From contig JARGSG010000011.1 of assembly GCA_030374805.1 (NCBI GenBank), forward strand, positions 620,001-684,000: 64,000 nt of DNA, given 5' to 3'. This document shows positions 1-9,271 of this stretch, one piece after another. The notes under the pieces were generated by a model. The model was not told the DNA's origin. It searched no databases and saw nothing but the letters and a program-made list of their open reading frames with translations. Both the position numbers and the translations under genes were made by a program. The DNA is from Gracilaria gracilis (taxonomy: Eukaryota; Rhodophyta; Florideophyceae; Gracilariales; Gracilariaceae). Within the stretch, counting starts at the first letter, position 1, and each line of letters starts with the position of its first letter.

Positions 1-743
1 CGCGCCGGCAGTGGCGCCATTCTGTACGCCACGCTCACTCTCGACGTGTTTGGTTGCTGCCTGTTCCGTTTTCGTTTCGGACGTTGGCGCCTTGTCGACC
101 TCCTCCGTGGGCGCCTGTTCACCCGCACTCGCGTTCTTTGCCTGCGGCACGGCGGGTGAAACACGCTTGTCACTGTCATCTCCGTCGGCACTGTGGCGCT
201 CTTCGTGCTGAGCTTTTTCGTCTTTTTTCACGCCGCTTTCAACAGGTGCACTGGCTGTGTTTTCCTCCGATTCTGCCGTTGACTTGCGTTCAACGGCGGG
301 CGGCTTGTCGGCGGCGGCGCTCTCGGCATCTGCTTTTTGCTTGTCGGGTATTGGCGGCGCTACTTCTTGTGCATTTTCGGCGGCAGTGGTTGGTGGTGTG
401 GCGGCTTTGACTGTTGTTTGTCTGCGGATGCATCGGCGGTGACGTCCGGCGCGTTTGCAGCAGCGGCGTCTTCAATCTTATCGCTGGACGCAGACTCGGA
501 TACAGGCGGGGATGCGGCGGTGGCGGGCGCTTTCGGCAGCTGTAGCGATGCAAAGGGGTTCGCTTTGGCGGCGGATGTTTGAGCAGGCTGTGCGGGCACG
601 GTGCGACGAACCTTCAAGATGCGGCGTTTGGCAAGCACGTCCGGCGCGGCTCGCTCGAAATGGGAGGGGTTTTCGGGTGCGGATTCGTCGTTGGCGGCGT
701 CGACGTCGTCGCGCCCGAGCTGCTTCTCCGCGGCTCGCTTCAT
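1..743 (-). CDS. NUP50: NUP50/Nup2-like nucleoporin, N-terminal part (partial)
   Basis: Partial gene reading leftward off the window edge. The start ATG is at 743-741. The first 50 residues match the conserved N-terminus of Nup50/Nup2 proteins: MKRAAEKQLGRDD, then an acidic stretch, FERAAPDVLAKRRI and LKVRR, followed by a single NPFASL (FG-like) motif. In the family this segment binds importin-alpha and releases cargo at the nuclear basket. The first frame stops at 360, but a second frame stays open from about position 400 to the window edge with the same Ala/Glu/Lys/Pro-rich composition (PPIPDKQKADAESAAADK), so one base is probably missing or extra near 395-410. A small intron is possible but no convincing splice pair is visible. 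The C-terminal Ran-binding domain would lie outside the window. Family call from the N-terminus is moderately strong; the joined length is inference. Confidence 0.6.
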
Positions 744-1018
744 GGTGCGTGGCGGTTGGCGATGGGGCTAATGTGGCGTACGATATGTATGCGCGCGCGC
801 GTGGCTCTTTGGTGGCGGGCGGGCTTTTCGGTTGGGGATGGGAAGGTGGGCGTCGCGAAGCGCGACGATTTTTTGACGGCGTATGGATACAGTAGGCTAT
901 CTACGAGATAGCCGTGCGCCGCTTGGCAGTTTCAGCTGGGTTGCATCCAATTTGCGCGGATTGCGATCAAATTTACAATAAAATCTGTGGGAAAGAGCGC
1001 GAAGTGCAACGTTCTATC

Positions 1019-1123
1019 GGGCCTGTAGCTCAATTGGTAGAGTGCTCGTTTCGCATCAGCAACCGCGGCGCGTCAAGCGTCGGAATCTACGAGAAGTACC
1101 GGGATCGAAGCCCGGCAGGTCCA
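1019..1123 (+). tRNA. tRNA-Ala (anticodon CGC) with a 32-nt intron
   Basis: Complete cloverleaf. The acceptor stem is 1019-1025 with 1116-1122, the D arm 1028-1043, the anticodon stem 1045-1049 with 1089-1093, and the T stem 1099-1103 with 1111-1115, with discriminator A at 1123. The anticodon CGC at 1052-1054 reads GCG alanine codons. The third acceptor pair is G-U, the classic alanine identity element, which independently supports the call. The sequence between 1056 and 1087 is an intron placed after nucleotide 37, the usual position of eukaryotic nuclear tRNA introns. Internal promoter boxes are present: A box TAGCTCAATTGG at 1026-1037 and a B box around 1102-1112. The T loop carries A instead of the usual first T. 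Confidence 0.92.
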
Positions 1124-1134
1124 GAGCGCAAATG

Positions 1135-1139
1135 TTTTT
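1135..1139 (+). terminator. RNA polymerase III terminator
   Basis: Run of five T residues starting 12 nt after the end of the tRNA-Ala gene, the normal Pol III stop signal. Confidence 0.7.
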
Positions 1140-1392
1140 GATCCGCAATGTATTTGGCCCGGCTCCAGCAATTGCGCGTGCACGCCTGTAATTGCCAGAA
1201 ATTGGGTGCCGCGCCGCCAGCGTCCGCCGCGCATCGTCTGCACTTGAGGTGCTGTGCACGTCCTCGCCCACATGCGTTGTTGCGCTGACACAGACCAAAA
1301 AGCCCCGTGTCGGGCTCTTCCCCCCGCCGCTCGCCTCCCCGCACGTCGCTGCGCCCCACCTTTTCCCTCCCAGTCGCGCCAATGCGCGTACA

Positions 1393-4300
1393 ATGTCTTC
1401 GCCTGTACCGCAAACTCTGCCTCAACTGCCGCCTCCACAGCCACCGCTCGAAGATGTCACTGCTCCGGTCGTACACGGCATCGAAACGCCTGTAGAACCC
1501 ACTCCACCTTCCAGCCCCATGCAACTCTCTCCCACCGCCGACCACTTGCTGCCTGTGCGCGCCGGCGACCTTGCTGCGTTTGCACAGCTGTTCGCGCGCT
1601 TTCACTCACGCGTTGAGAAGGCGGCTGCTGGCAGGAAGCACCGGCCGTTGAGAGATTCCTTCGATGCCGCTGCCACAGAGATCGCTTCGTACCCCGATAA
1701 GGTCCATCATAGCGCTGTTTCGGAGCTGGTTGTCGATGCTTTGAGACACGGATGCGAGTCGAGAAAGACCGCTATTGTTGACGCTTGTCTGGATTGCATT
1801 CACAGACTGTTCGAGTATGGCCATCTTGGTGCCACCACCGACGCCACTCACATTCGTCTTGACGCTCGGCCCGGTGCATTGGATGAGGTTGTTGCCATGG
1901 TATGCGCCTGTCTGGAGGTCAAGGATGAGGATGTGTACTTGCGAATGGTACAGACCTTGCTCACTGCCGCCACTCGCACCAGCACCGGTCTGCATCAGGG
2001 TACTTTGCTCGCAGCCGTGCGTACCATTTATAACATATTTCTCAATGCTCGCACACCTGGCACAAGAACCACTGCGCGCGTTTCGCTCACTCAGGTTCTA
2101 AACCTCGTGTTCGGCAGAATGGAAGCCGAGACTGCTGCTGATGAATCTTTGGTTTCTTCCATCACCAATGACCGACATGCGTTGGATGTGCCCAATACCA
2201 CCGAGGAAGGTGATACCCATTTTGCAAGTATCCTACAAAAGGACGCGTACCTGTTGTTCAGAGCGCTGTGCAAACTATCTGCGAAGGAAATGGTAGACAG
2301 CAACTCATCTGACGCCGTTTCGTTGCGCTCCAAACTGCTTTCTCTTGAGCTTATCCGTAACCTTATCACGAACAGTGGCCCCGCCTTTCGCGGTGGAGAG
2401 CGCTTTATATATGCGTTGCGTCACTATCTAACTCCCTCACTTTTGGTCAACTGCATGTGGAACTCTGCGGAGGTAATGGATATCTCGTTTGATATCTTCG
2501 AGATTTTGCTTCGAAAAGACACGTTAAGACCGCTGCTGAAAACGGAAATCAGTGCTCTGTTTGACACCGTTGTCTTTCGTTTCCTCGAGTCACCAACCGC
2601 AGGCTCCATGCGTAAGCGACGAGCTATTACACTTCTTAATCGTTTATCTTCTGATAGGCAGACGATGGCTGATTTGTTTCTCAACTACGACTGCGACATG
2701 GAGTCGGCAAAGGTCTTTGAGCGAATGTGTAACGTTGTGTCCACGGCTGCACAAAGCAAATCCGAGGCTGATTCGCCTCCCAATGGTACGCAGCAAACCA
2801 CTACAGCCCAGCCAGATGTCAAATTGATGGCACTTACCTCTGTCACGCAGATTGTGAGATCTCTCCGAGAGTGGTCGAAACCAATTGAAGACTCCAAGGC
2901 TTATAACAAAGAACTTAGTTCGGATTCGATTCCGTCAGAGTCTCAAAGTGAGCTAACCGACGAAGAAGCCCTTCAAAAAGGTGAGACTGATAGTAATGCA
3001 ACCAGCAGCAATGAAAAGATTGAAGAAGGACAGTCTCCGGGTGAGAATAAGAAGTCGTCACCTCTGCGCTTAAGCAAGTCGACGTCGCGTGCCGCAGTCG
3101 TTGGTGTGATTTCTGAGGGGAATGACAGGGACACAACGCGCTTTGAAGAGACTCTAAAGGCGAAGCGGGACACGGCGCATGGCATCACACTGTTCAATAA
3201 CAAACCAAAGCGTGGCATCGAGTATCTTGTCAAGAATGGCCGCTTAGAGCATGAACCGAAAGCAGTGGCTGAATTCCTTCACAAGTCCGAAAACCTTGAT
3301 GCCACCATGGTCGGTGAGTATCTTGGTGATTCTGGCAACTTCAACCTCAATGTCATGCATGCGTATACCGACATGCATGATTTTGTCGATATGACATTTG
3401 ACAATGCGCTTCGAATGCATCTCAGCGGCTTTCGATTACCTGGGGAAGCTCAGAAGATTGACCGTATCATGGAAAAGTATGCATCGAGATACTGCGAGTG
3501 TAACCCCGCAATTTTTGCAAACGCTGATGCAGCGTACGTTTTGGCTTATTCCACCATCATGTTGCACACAGATGCTCACAATGACACTATCAAGAATAAG
3601 ATGACCAAGGAAGACTTTATTAAGAATAATCGAGGTATAAACGACGGCGGTGATCTTGATCCCAAGTTCTTAGGAAACTTGTACGACCGTATTACGACCA
3701 CGGAAATTCGTCTTACTTCTAACAAAAAGGATTCTACTGGCGGGGACTCGAAGGCTCTAAATGCTGCTGGCAATGCGATGGACGCTTCACAGAGAGCAAA
3801 ACAGTTTGAAGAGGAGAGCGAAAGGCTGATGGCTCAGACTAAAGTACTGTTCGCTAAGAACCGACGTCCGGCCCAAGATTATACGTACTACACAGCGACA
3901 AATGTTCATCTGGCGCGGTTGATGTTCGAAACTGCTTGGTATCCGGTGTTAGCCGCGATTTCTTTGAACTTGGAAGAAGCGCCGCCTGCGGACACAAGTA
4001 CGATAACCCTATGTCTGGACTGCTTCCGAAATGGAATTGCGATTGCGTCGACTTTTAGTATCGGGACATCGAAGAATGCGTTTGTGTCCTCCCTAGCGAA
4101 GTTCACGCACTTGCATAGCATTTCGGAAATGCGACCGAAGAATGTGGAATGTATCCGGATGATTTTGGCGATTGCCGCCCTTGAAGGAAATAACCTCGGT
4201 GAGCAATGGGTTCTGATTGTGAGAGCCATATCACAATTGGAGCAAGTACGGGCTGTAGCAAGTGGAAACCCAAGCAAGTTTATTCTTCAGAAAGAGCCGC

Positions 4301-6990
4301 TGAAAGGGGTGACGAATACTTCGTCGAATGGCCGCAATGTAACCCTCAGTGCCCGGAAGTCAACAGGGACAATAACATTAGAAAGCAGGGGGGATACGCC
4401 GGACATGCTACTGAGTCCTACAACTAATGCGAGAAGAACTTCCGGCACTCGACCAAGCTCGTCAGATGGAAACATACAACGGTCTGGCAACGCAACTCAA
4501 CGCATTGACCCTAAGGCGGCCTCGATGGCGTCTACGATTGCCGAAAATGAAATCGAACGGATCTTTTCCAATTCATCACAGTTGTCGCCGAATGGAGTTG
4601 CCGACTTTTGTGCTGCTCTGTGCACTGTTGCGCTAGAAGAGCTGGGCGAGAGGCCGGGACCTCGAATCTTCTGCGTACAAAAGATAGTAGAAATGGCTTA
4701 TTACAATATGGATTCTCGCACTCGTCTGGAATGGGGAAGAATTTGGGAGCAGATGGGCCGGTTTTTCGCTTCCGCGATGTGTCATGCAAATCGCACTGTC
4801 GCACTATACGCCATTGATGCGCTCCGGCAGCTGTCGTCGAAGTTCCTAGAGAAGGACGAGCTTTCAAACTTTTCTTTTCAGAGATCTTTTCTCAAGCCTT
4901 TCGAGACATGTTTTGCGAAATCGAAGGTTGTTCAGATTCGCGAGTTTATTCTTAGTTGCGTGTCGCAACTAGTTTATGCTCGAGCTCACAACATCAAATC
5001 CGGATGGAGATCTGTGTTTGGTGTCTTGGCTTTGGCCGCAGATGACAAGGTTGACAACATCATGAAAACAGGCTGGGACGCCGTTGATTCTATTACTCGG
5101 AAGTACGTTGGCAAGATTGACGAGGTGTACGTGGATGCCATCACTGGAATAACTTCGTATACTCGCACCACGATTGCCACAGACGTGCCAATAGCAGCTA
5201 TAAATCTGTTAAGTGGACTATGCGCTACATCTTTGGCGGAAGGAAAAGCGTTGTCTACTTTGCGAGTTCAAGGAGGTGAAAACGAAGACGGAGAAGAAAA
5301 GGGTGAAGAGAAGGATATATGGTTCACCGCTGACACTGAAGCACATATCGGGAGCTGGTTCCCGATACTAACTGGACTTGCTGCGGCGCTGCAAGATGAA
5401 CGGCCTCAAGTGCGCTCAGCAGCAAGCGCAGGTTTGTTCAGAGTTCTTGAAAACCATGGCGGACGTTTCTCACCAAGCCTTTGGGTTCTCATCTTTCGGG
5501 GGGTACTGTCGCCGGTCTTTGATGATGTGAGATATCTGTCGTCGAGCAATGACGGAGTAGAGGGGGCAGCTATCGAAGAATGGGCTACTACAACTGGGTC
5601 AGTGTCAATGAAGTCTCTCGTTGACGTTTTTGTACAACATATAACTGTAACAAGAGAACTGCTGCAGGATCTGCTGGATATCATTCGCAGATGGGTTTTG
5701 CAAGAAACGGAAATTATAGCTCGTGAAGGAATGTTTGTTTTGGATCGCTTGCTGAGGGCTGTGGGAGCAGCTCTCACTTCTGCAGACTGGGAGTTGGTTG
5801 TGAAGCATGTGCATTCTCTGTTTGTGGATACCATACCTCACGAAATTCTTGGACCGAGTAGTTCTTCCCCTGTATCGGAAAAGTCTTTTAACTCAAAGGA
5901 ATTAAACGGTGTTCTGAGTAATCCGTCTGGTGAAGAAGAATTGGAATATGTGCCGAATGGGACCCTGGAGGATACGAATTACTCAGAAAAGAACGAAACG
6001 ACTGGGAATACAGATGAAGAGACAGAAGCGGCTTTAGATAGTGAAGACAGCGAACCGAAACGTGTTCGATTCAAAGTTGTTCGGGCGAAATGTGTTGTTC
6101 AGTTACAGCTGATTCAACTGGTTCAGGAATTGGTAGTGTGCTTCTACAAGGGGTTGTCCACTCCAAACGTGTTAAGCCTGGGAGAGTCACTTTCTTTGAG
6201 TTACCTGTTCGCGCACAATTTCAATGCGAACATAGACCTGCGATTCACTCTTTGGAGAACAGGGTTTATGAACCAGGTTCCAAATCTTCTGATGCAGGAA
6301 ACGAAAGGTCTGATGGCTTATCTAAGGCTACTGCTCTGGCTTTATTTGGACCCAAAAAGAATGGAGGGCAAAGAAAAGACAGAAGAGAAGGTAATGGCTC
6401 TGTGCGAAGGTGTTCTGCGGAACTACATAAACGCGTGTGAAGAATCTCAACTGAACGCAGATTCGGAAGAGCGACGTGAAGTAACAGCGTTTTCAGCGGT
6501 GATTTGCTTCATTGTGAATGGGATGATGCAAATGTCTTACGAACAGTTTGAGAAACATCTACCTAGTCTGTACAGTATTCTTTTGGACTTGCTTGACGGG
6601 GCAGATGACAATGAAGTGCGTAACTGCGTAACGAGATTGTTCCGGGCACGAATTGCACCAACGGCTCGGAGGCCAGAAAGTAGTTCGAAGGGGGCTGGAC
6701 AGAGTCACTCTCTTTTGGTTGCGCACCCTCAACTTCCCGGTGAAATGAGAGAAAGAATTGTTCGTACGAAGGTGGGAATTGAGATTGGGCCGAATGTGAG
6801 TGATGAGATATGCAAGTCGTTGCGCAAAGTTGGAGGCGTTGAGAGTGTGGCTCCGATTTCGTCAGATAAGAACGACTCGTTCAAAGTGGTATGTGCGGCA
6901 CCTGATGAGATGCTGGTAGCTGGGGTAATGGGAGTGTCTGCTGTGAAGGCAGCCTTTGTTGAACCACCAGATAGCACATTACTTGACTAA
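1393..6990 (+). CDS. SEC7: Large ARF guanine-nucleotide exchange factor, Sec7/BIG class
   Basis: Uninterrupted 1,865-codon gene, no introns. The frame is open upstream to 1192, but 1393 is the first in-frame ATG. The Sec7 catalytic domain lies at about residues 595-768 with the signature FRLPGEAQKID, whose Glu (about residue 685) is the glutamic finger that expels GDP from ARF. Upstream are helical DCB/HUS regions with YLLFRALCKLS (about residue 286), a motif typical of the BIG/Sec7p branch rather than GBF1/Gea. Downstream are long helical HDS repeats with acidic low-complexity inserts. Length fits the family (human BIG1 about 1,850, yeast Sec7 about 2,000 residues). Known role: activates ARF1 on trans-Golgi membranes for vesicle coat recruitment. 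The ORF looks intact and is the best host gene of the window. Confidence 0.95.
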   Translation: MSSPVPQTLPQLPPPQPPLEDVTAPVVHGIETPVEPTPPSSPMQLSPTADHLLPVRAGDLAAFAQLFARFHSRVEKAAAGRKHRPLRDSFDAAATEIASYPDKVHHSAVSELVVDALRHGCESRKTAIVDACLDCIHRLFEYGHLGATTDATHIRLDARPGALDEVVAMVCACLEVKDEDVYLRMVQTLLTAATRTSTGLHQGTLLAAVRTIYNIFLNARTPGTRTTARVSLTQVLNLVFGRMEAETAADESLVSSITNDRHALDVPNTTEEGDTHFASILQKDAYLLFRALCKLSAKEMVDSNSSDAVSLRSKLLSLELIRNLITNSGPAFRGGERFIYALRHYLTPSLLVNCMWNSAEVMDISFDIFEILLRKDTLRPLLKTEISALFDTVVFRFLESPTAGSMRKRRAITLLNRLSSDRQTMADLFLNYDCDMESAKVFERMCNVVSTAAQSKSEADSPPNGTQQTTTAQPDVKLMALTSVTQIVRSLREWSKPIEDSKAYNKELSSDSIPSESQSELTDEEALQKGETDSNATSSNEKIEEGQSPGENKKSSPLRLSKSTSRAAVVGVISEGNDRDTTRFEETLKAKRDTAHGITLFNNKPKRGIEYLVKNGRLEHEPKAVAEFLHKSENLDATMVGEYLGDSGNFNLNVMHAYTDMHDFVDMTFDNALRMHLSGFRLPGEAQKIDRIMEKYASRYCECNPAIFANADAAYVLAYSTIMLHTDAHNDTIKNKMTKEDFIKNNRGINDGGDLDPKFLGNLYDRITTTEIRLTSNKKDSTGGDSKALNAAGNAMDASQRAKQFEEESERLMAQTKVLFAKNRRPAQDYTYYTATNVHLARLMFETAWYPVLAAISLNLEEAPPADTSTITLCLDCFRNGIAIASTFSIGTSKNAFVSSLAKFTHLHSISEMRPKNVECIRMILAIAALEGNNLGEQWVLIVRAISQLEQVRAVASGNPSKFILQKEPLKGVTNTSSNGRNVTLSARKSTGTITLESRGDTPDMLLSPTTNARRTSGTRPSSSDGNIQRSGNATQRIDPKAASMASTIAENEIERIFSNSSQLSPNGVADFCAALCTVALEELGERPGPRIFCVQKIVEMAYYNMDSRTRLEWGRIWEQMGRFFASAMCHANRTVALYAIDALRQLSSKFLEKDELSNFSFQRSFLKPFETCFAKSKVVQIREFILSCVSQLVYARAHNIKSGWRSVFGVLALAADDKVDNIMKTGWDAVDSITRKYVGKIDEVYVDAITGITSYTRTTIATDVPIAAINLLSGLCATSLAEGKALSTLRVQGGENEDGEEKGEEKDIWFTADTEAHIGSWFPILTGLAAALQDERPQVRSAASAGLFRVLENHGGRFSPSLWVLIFRGVLSPVFDDVRYLSSSNDGVEGAAIEEWATTTGSVSMKSLVDVFVQHITVTRELLQDLLDIIRRWVLQETEIIAREGMFVLDRLLRAVGAALTSADWELVVKHVHSLFVDTIPHEILGPSSSSPVSEKSFNSKELNGVLSNPSGEEELEYVPNGTLEDTNYSEKNETTGNTDEETEAALDSEDSEPKRVRFKVVRAKCVVQLQLIQLVQELVVCFYKGLSTPNVLSLGESLSLSYLFAHNFNANIDLRFTLWRTGFMNQVPNLLMQETKGLMAYLRLLLWLYLDPKRMEGKEKTEEKVMALCEGVLRNYINACEESQLNADSEERREVTAFSAVICFIVNGMMQMSYEQFEKHLPSLYSILLDLLDGADDNEVRNCVTRLFRARIAPTARRPESSSKGAGQSHSLLVAHPQLPGEMRERIVRTKVGIEIGPNVSDEICKSLRKVGGVESVAPISSDKNDSFKVVCAAPDEMLVAGVMGVSAVKAAFVEPPDSTLLD

Positions 6991-8068
6991 ACTGAATTGA
7001 ATAGCGATATAGGTAGATATTTGTATTGTGCCGTGTTGTGTTTCAAGAGACGAGCAGCATTGGGAACATGTGCGAGTAGAAGAATGGCGGCTGGGTGGTT
7101 TTATGTTTCAGAGTTTACGAAGGGAAGTAAACTCATGATATCCTGAAACGGGCATTAAGAACTTTCGTTCTGGCGTACCTACGTGAATCCTTTGGGCTGC
7201 ATTTCCTTTGCGTGGTCACAGGAATTCTGTGAAAGGATGCACGATCTACAATAATGTTTTACTCGTGGAATGCCAGTACCCAGCAGACGGTTCCTCTTGA
7301 CTCAGAACTGAACAAAGTCCTGTTGCGGAGTGCCCATTAACGCGTGTCAAACTACGAAAGAACTTATAGAAAGTGCTACCAACCTCCATTGCACAGGGAA
7401 AGAAGAAGAGGATTAAGAGTGTTCGAATGACAGAGGTACAATGCCCAAAGTCTGATACGTTTATAGGAATTCCAATCATGTTCTAACACTCCGTTTCAAA
7501 CTACTTGTATACGAACGAACGAAAGCAGTTTATATACAAGGGTACTCGCGAGCTATTCAGCAACAGTGTGCCAGTGATTTACTCTCTCTCTCTCTGGAGC
7601 GCAAGTTTTCCCTGTGCGTACAAAAAACACAAACATGACAAAAGTCAGTCCAACTCCCAACCACAAATCCAACTTCCCTCGGCGCTCCTCCCAGTATCTG
7701 CTTCATCGCAAAGACAGGCAGAGACAAAAACGAGTGACAAAAGAAACATTGGAAGTTAGTAAACGATTTCGTGGAACGCTCGCTCGCTCGCTAGCTCCAC
7801 ACAGGCCGGACAAACGGGAAACTGTCTATAACCCGTCGCACCTTAAGCGACCAGGACCGATTGCCGTGTACTTTGCGCTTAGAATACAATCTAGCAACCT
7901 GAATGAACCACGACACGCAGTCAAGTGATCAATCAGGAACGACAACGGCAGTTTTACGACCCAGAATGCCCTCCAAACTCGTCCCCGGACCCGTTCCCAA
8001 ACCCATCCCAAACCCGCCCCCAAACCCGTCCCAAAACCTGTCGCACCTCAAGCAAGCCAGGAATTTGC
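6991..8068. other. Intergenic, no gene seen
   Basis: 3' flank of SEC7. Frames are short and without recognisable domains. A CT-dinucleotide run lies near 7582-7593. From 7975 the sequence becomes C-rich with repeated CCCAAACCC-type units. Confidence 0.5.
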
Positions 8069-8125
8069 ATGGGAGAGGAGATCCAAAACCCGTCGCACAC
8101 CAAGCAAGCCAGGAATTTGTATGGA
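8040..8125 (+). repeat. Direct repeat of about 34 bp, period 52
   Basis: Two copies (8040-8073 and 8092-8125) share GTCGCAC..CAAGCAAGCCAGG and the following GAATTTG.ATGG. A third, diverged start occurs at about 7837. Local tandem duplication; no function visible. Confidence 0.6.
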
Positions 8126-8446
8126 TCCCCAAAACGAGCAAAGGGAAAGGAAGGGGAGAGGAAAGGGAGAGGAAAGGGAGAGGAAGAGGATGAAAGTGAG
8201 GAAGGAAGTGAAAGAACTGAAGGGAGTGAAGGGAACGATGAGAACGAAGGGGAAGAAGGGCTCGCGACAAAGACGCTGAGTGAACCGGGGGGAGCTAGTT
8301 GTGGAGTGATGGAGCCCGGTCCTCCTTCTATAGAAAAACCCAACAGCTTCGCTGTCAGCGAGTTCCTCCAGCCGAAAAGCGCTGGAACACAACGAGCAGT
8401 GCGACAGGTGCGGGAGATGCGAGAGGTGCGGGAGGAGCGGTGGTAG
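8069..8446 (+). CDS. Doubtful low-complexity ORF
   Basis: ORF of 125 codons from an ATG inside the direct repeat. The middle is almost purely Gly/Lys/Arg/Glu (purine-rich DNA at 8145-8260), followed by SEFLQPKSAGTQRAVRQ. No domain is recognised. The purine-rich tract keeps several frames open by composition alone, so coding status is uncertain. An overlapping minus-strand frame (8592-7954) is equally open. Confidence 0.25.
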   Translation: MGEEIQNPSHTKQARNLYGSPKRAKGKEGERKGRGKGEEEDESEEGSERTEGSEGNDENEGEEGLATKTLSEPGGASCGVMEPGPPSIEKPNSFAVSEFLQPKSAGTQRAVRQVREMREVREERW

Positions 8447-8665
8447 GAGAGCGACGTGGATGGAGTTATGCACGCAAACGGATACAAAACTGAATTGGGA
8501 GATGCAAAGTACAAATGCTCAACGACGAACACAAAACAAGGATCAAAACCGCCCACCTGCTGGATTGCACCCCATTTTTGGCTGACCACCATCGCGCCAA
8601 CTGTGCTAGGTCCCTTTCTGGTACCAAGAAGGTATGAGGGCTAACCCGCTTTAACGCTTACTGTG

Positions 8666-9271
8666 ATGGAGACCACAACGATGCCAGGAAGCTCCCCGGT
8701 GGATCACGCGACCTTGGAGCACTTGTGGAATGCAGCCAACGAACTCCAGGCGATCGCGCCCACGGTCTCACAACGACTTGCAGCAACACTGGCAACTTCT
8801 GTTCCGGAAGATGGCATGTCGTCGTTTGCCAAACGAAAGCATTGTAACAAATGCGCGGCCCTGACGAGCACATCAAGAGTACGAGTTCGTAAGGTGGTCA
8901 AGAAAACGAGACGCAGGTGCGAGGCGTTTCGAAATGTAATCATCAGCACTTGCGAAGGCTGTGGCACAAACAATGTGGAAAGAGGAGTGCGTAGGGACTG
9001 CAGACCAAAGGCCGACGAAGCGGAAATGATCACGTTCAGAAGGAGAGTACTGAGGAAAGCGAGGAAGGCCAAAAACAACAGGGTAGGGAAACGTGATGAC
9101 GCGAACCAAAGCGTCGAACAGAGTGTACCAGATACGGACGCGGCATCCGCACGCAACTCGTCGAACAAGAAGAAGAAGAAGCGAAGAAAGCCAAAGGGCA
9201 ACAGCACCGAACCAAAAGCACCTGGATCCCAAGGCGGGCTCGCAGCATCTTTCCTCTTCGATCCGCTGTAG
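8666..9271 (+). CDS. Rpr2/Rpp21/Snm1-like RNase P/MRP protein subunit
   Basis: 201-codon ORF starting at the ATG at 8666; another in-frame ATG follows at residue 6. A helical N-terminus (LEHLWNAANELQAIAP) is followed by a four-cysteine zinc ribbon: CNKC (Cys60, Cys63), then a basic strand SRVRVRKVVKK, then CEGCG (Cys96, Cys99). This order (helices, CxxC, basic strands, CxxCG) is the layout of the Rpr2/Rpp21/Snm1 family, whose members bind the RNA of RNase P or RNase MRP in tRNA and rRNA processing. The Lys/Arg/Ser-rich C-terminal tail with a KKKKKRRK run suits a nuclear RNA-binding protein. It is intronless and in the same host island as SEC7. The family is inferred from pattern, not from a search. 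Confidence 0.5.
   Translation: METTTMPGSSPVDHATLEHLWNAANELQAIAPTVSQRLAATLATSVPEDGMSSFAKRKHCNKCAALTSTSRVRVRKVVKKTRRRCEAFRNVIISTCEGCGTNNVERGVRRDCRPKADEAEMITFRRRVLRKARKAKNNRVGKRDDANQSVEQSVPDTDAASARNSSNKKKKKRRKPKGNSTEPKAPGSQGGLAASFLFDPL

Noticed and set aside
1192-1392. N-terminal extension of the Sec7-type protein upstream of 1393
   Set aside because: The frame is open but contains no ATG before 1393, and the extra residues look like translated untranslated sequence next to the tRNA gene.
7954-8592. Minus-strand ORF of 212 codons
   Set aside because: It is open because the other strand is purine-rich; the product is a Ser/Pro/Phe-rich low-complexity string without domains.
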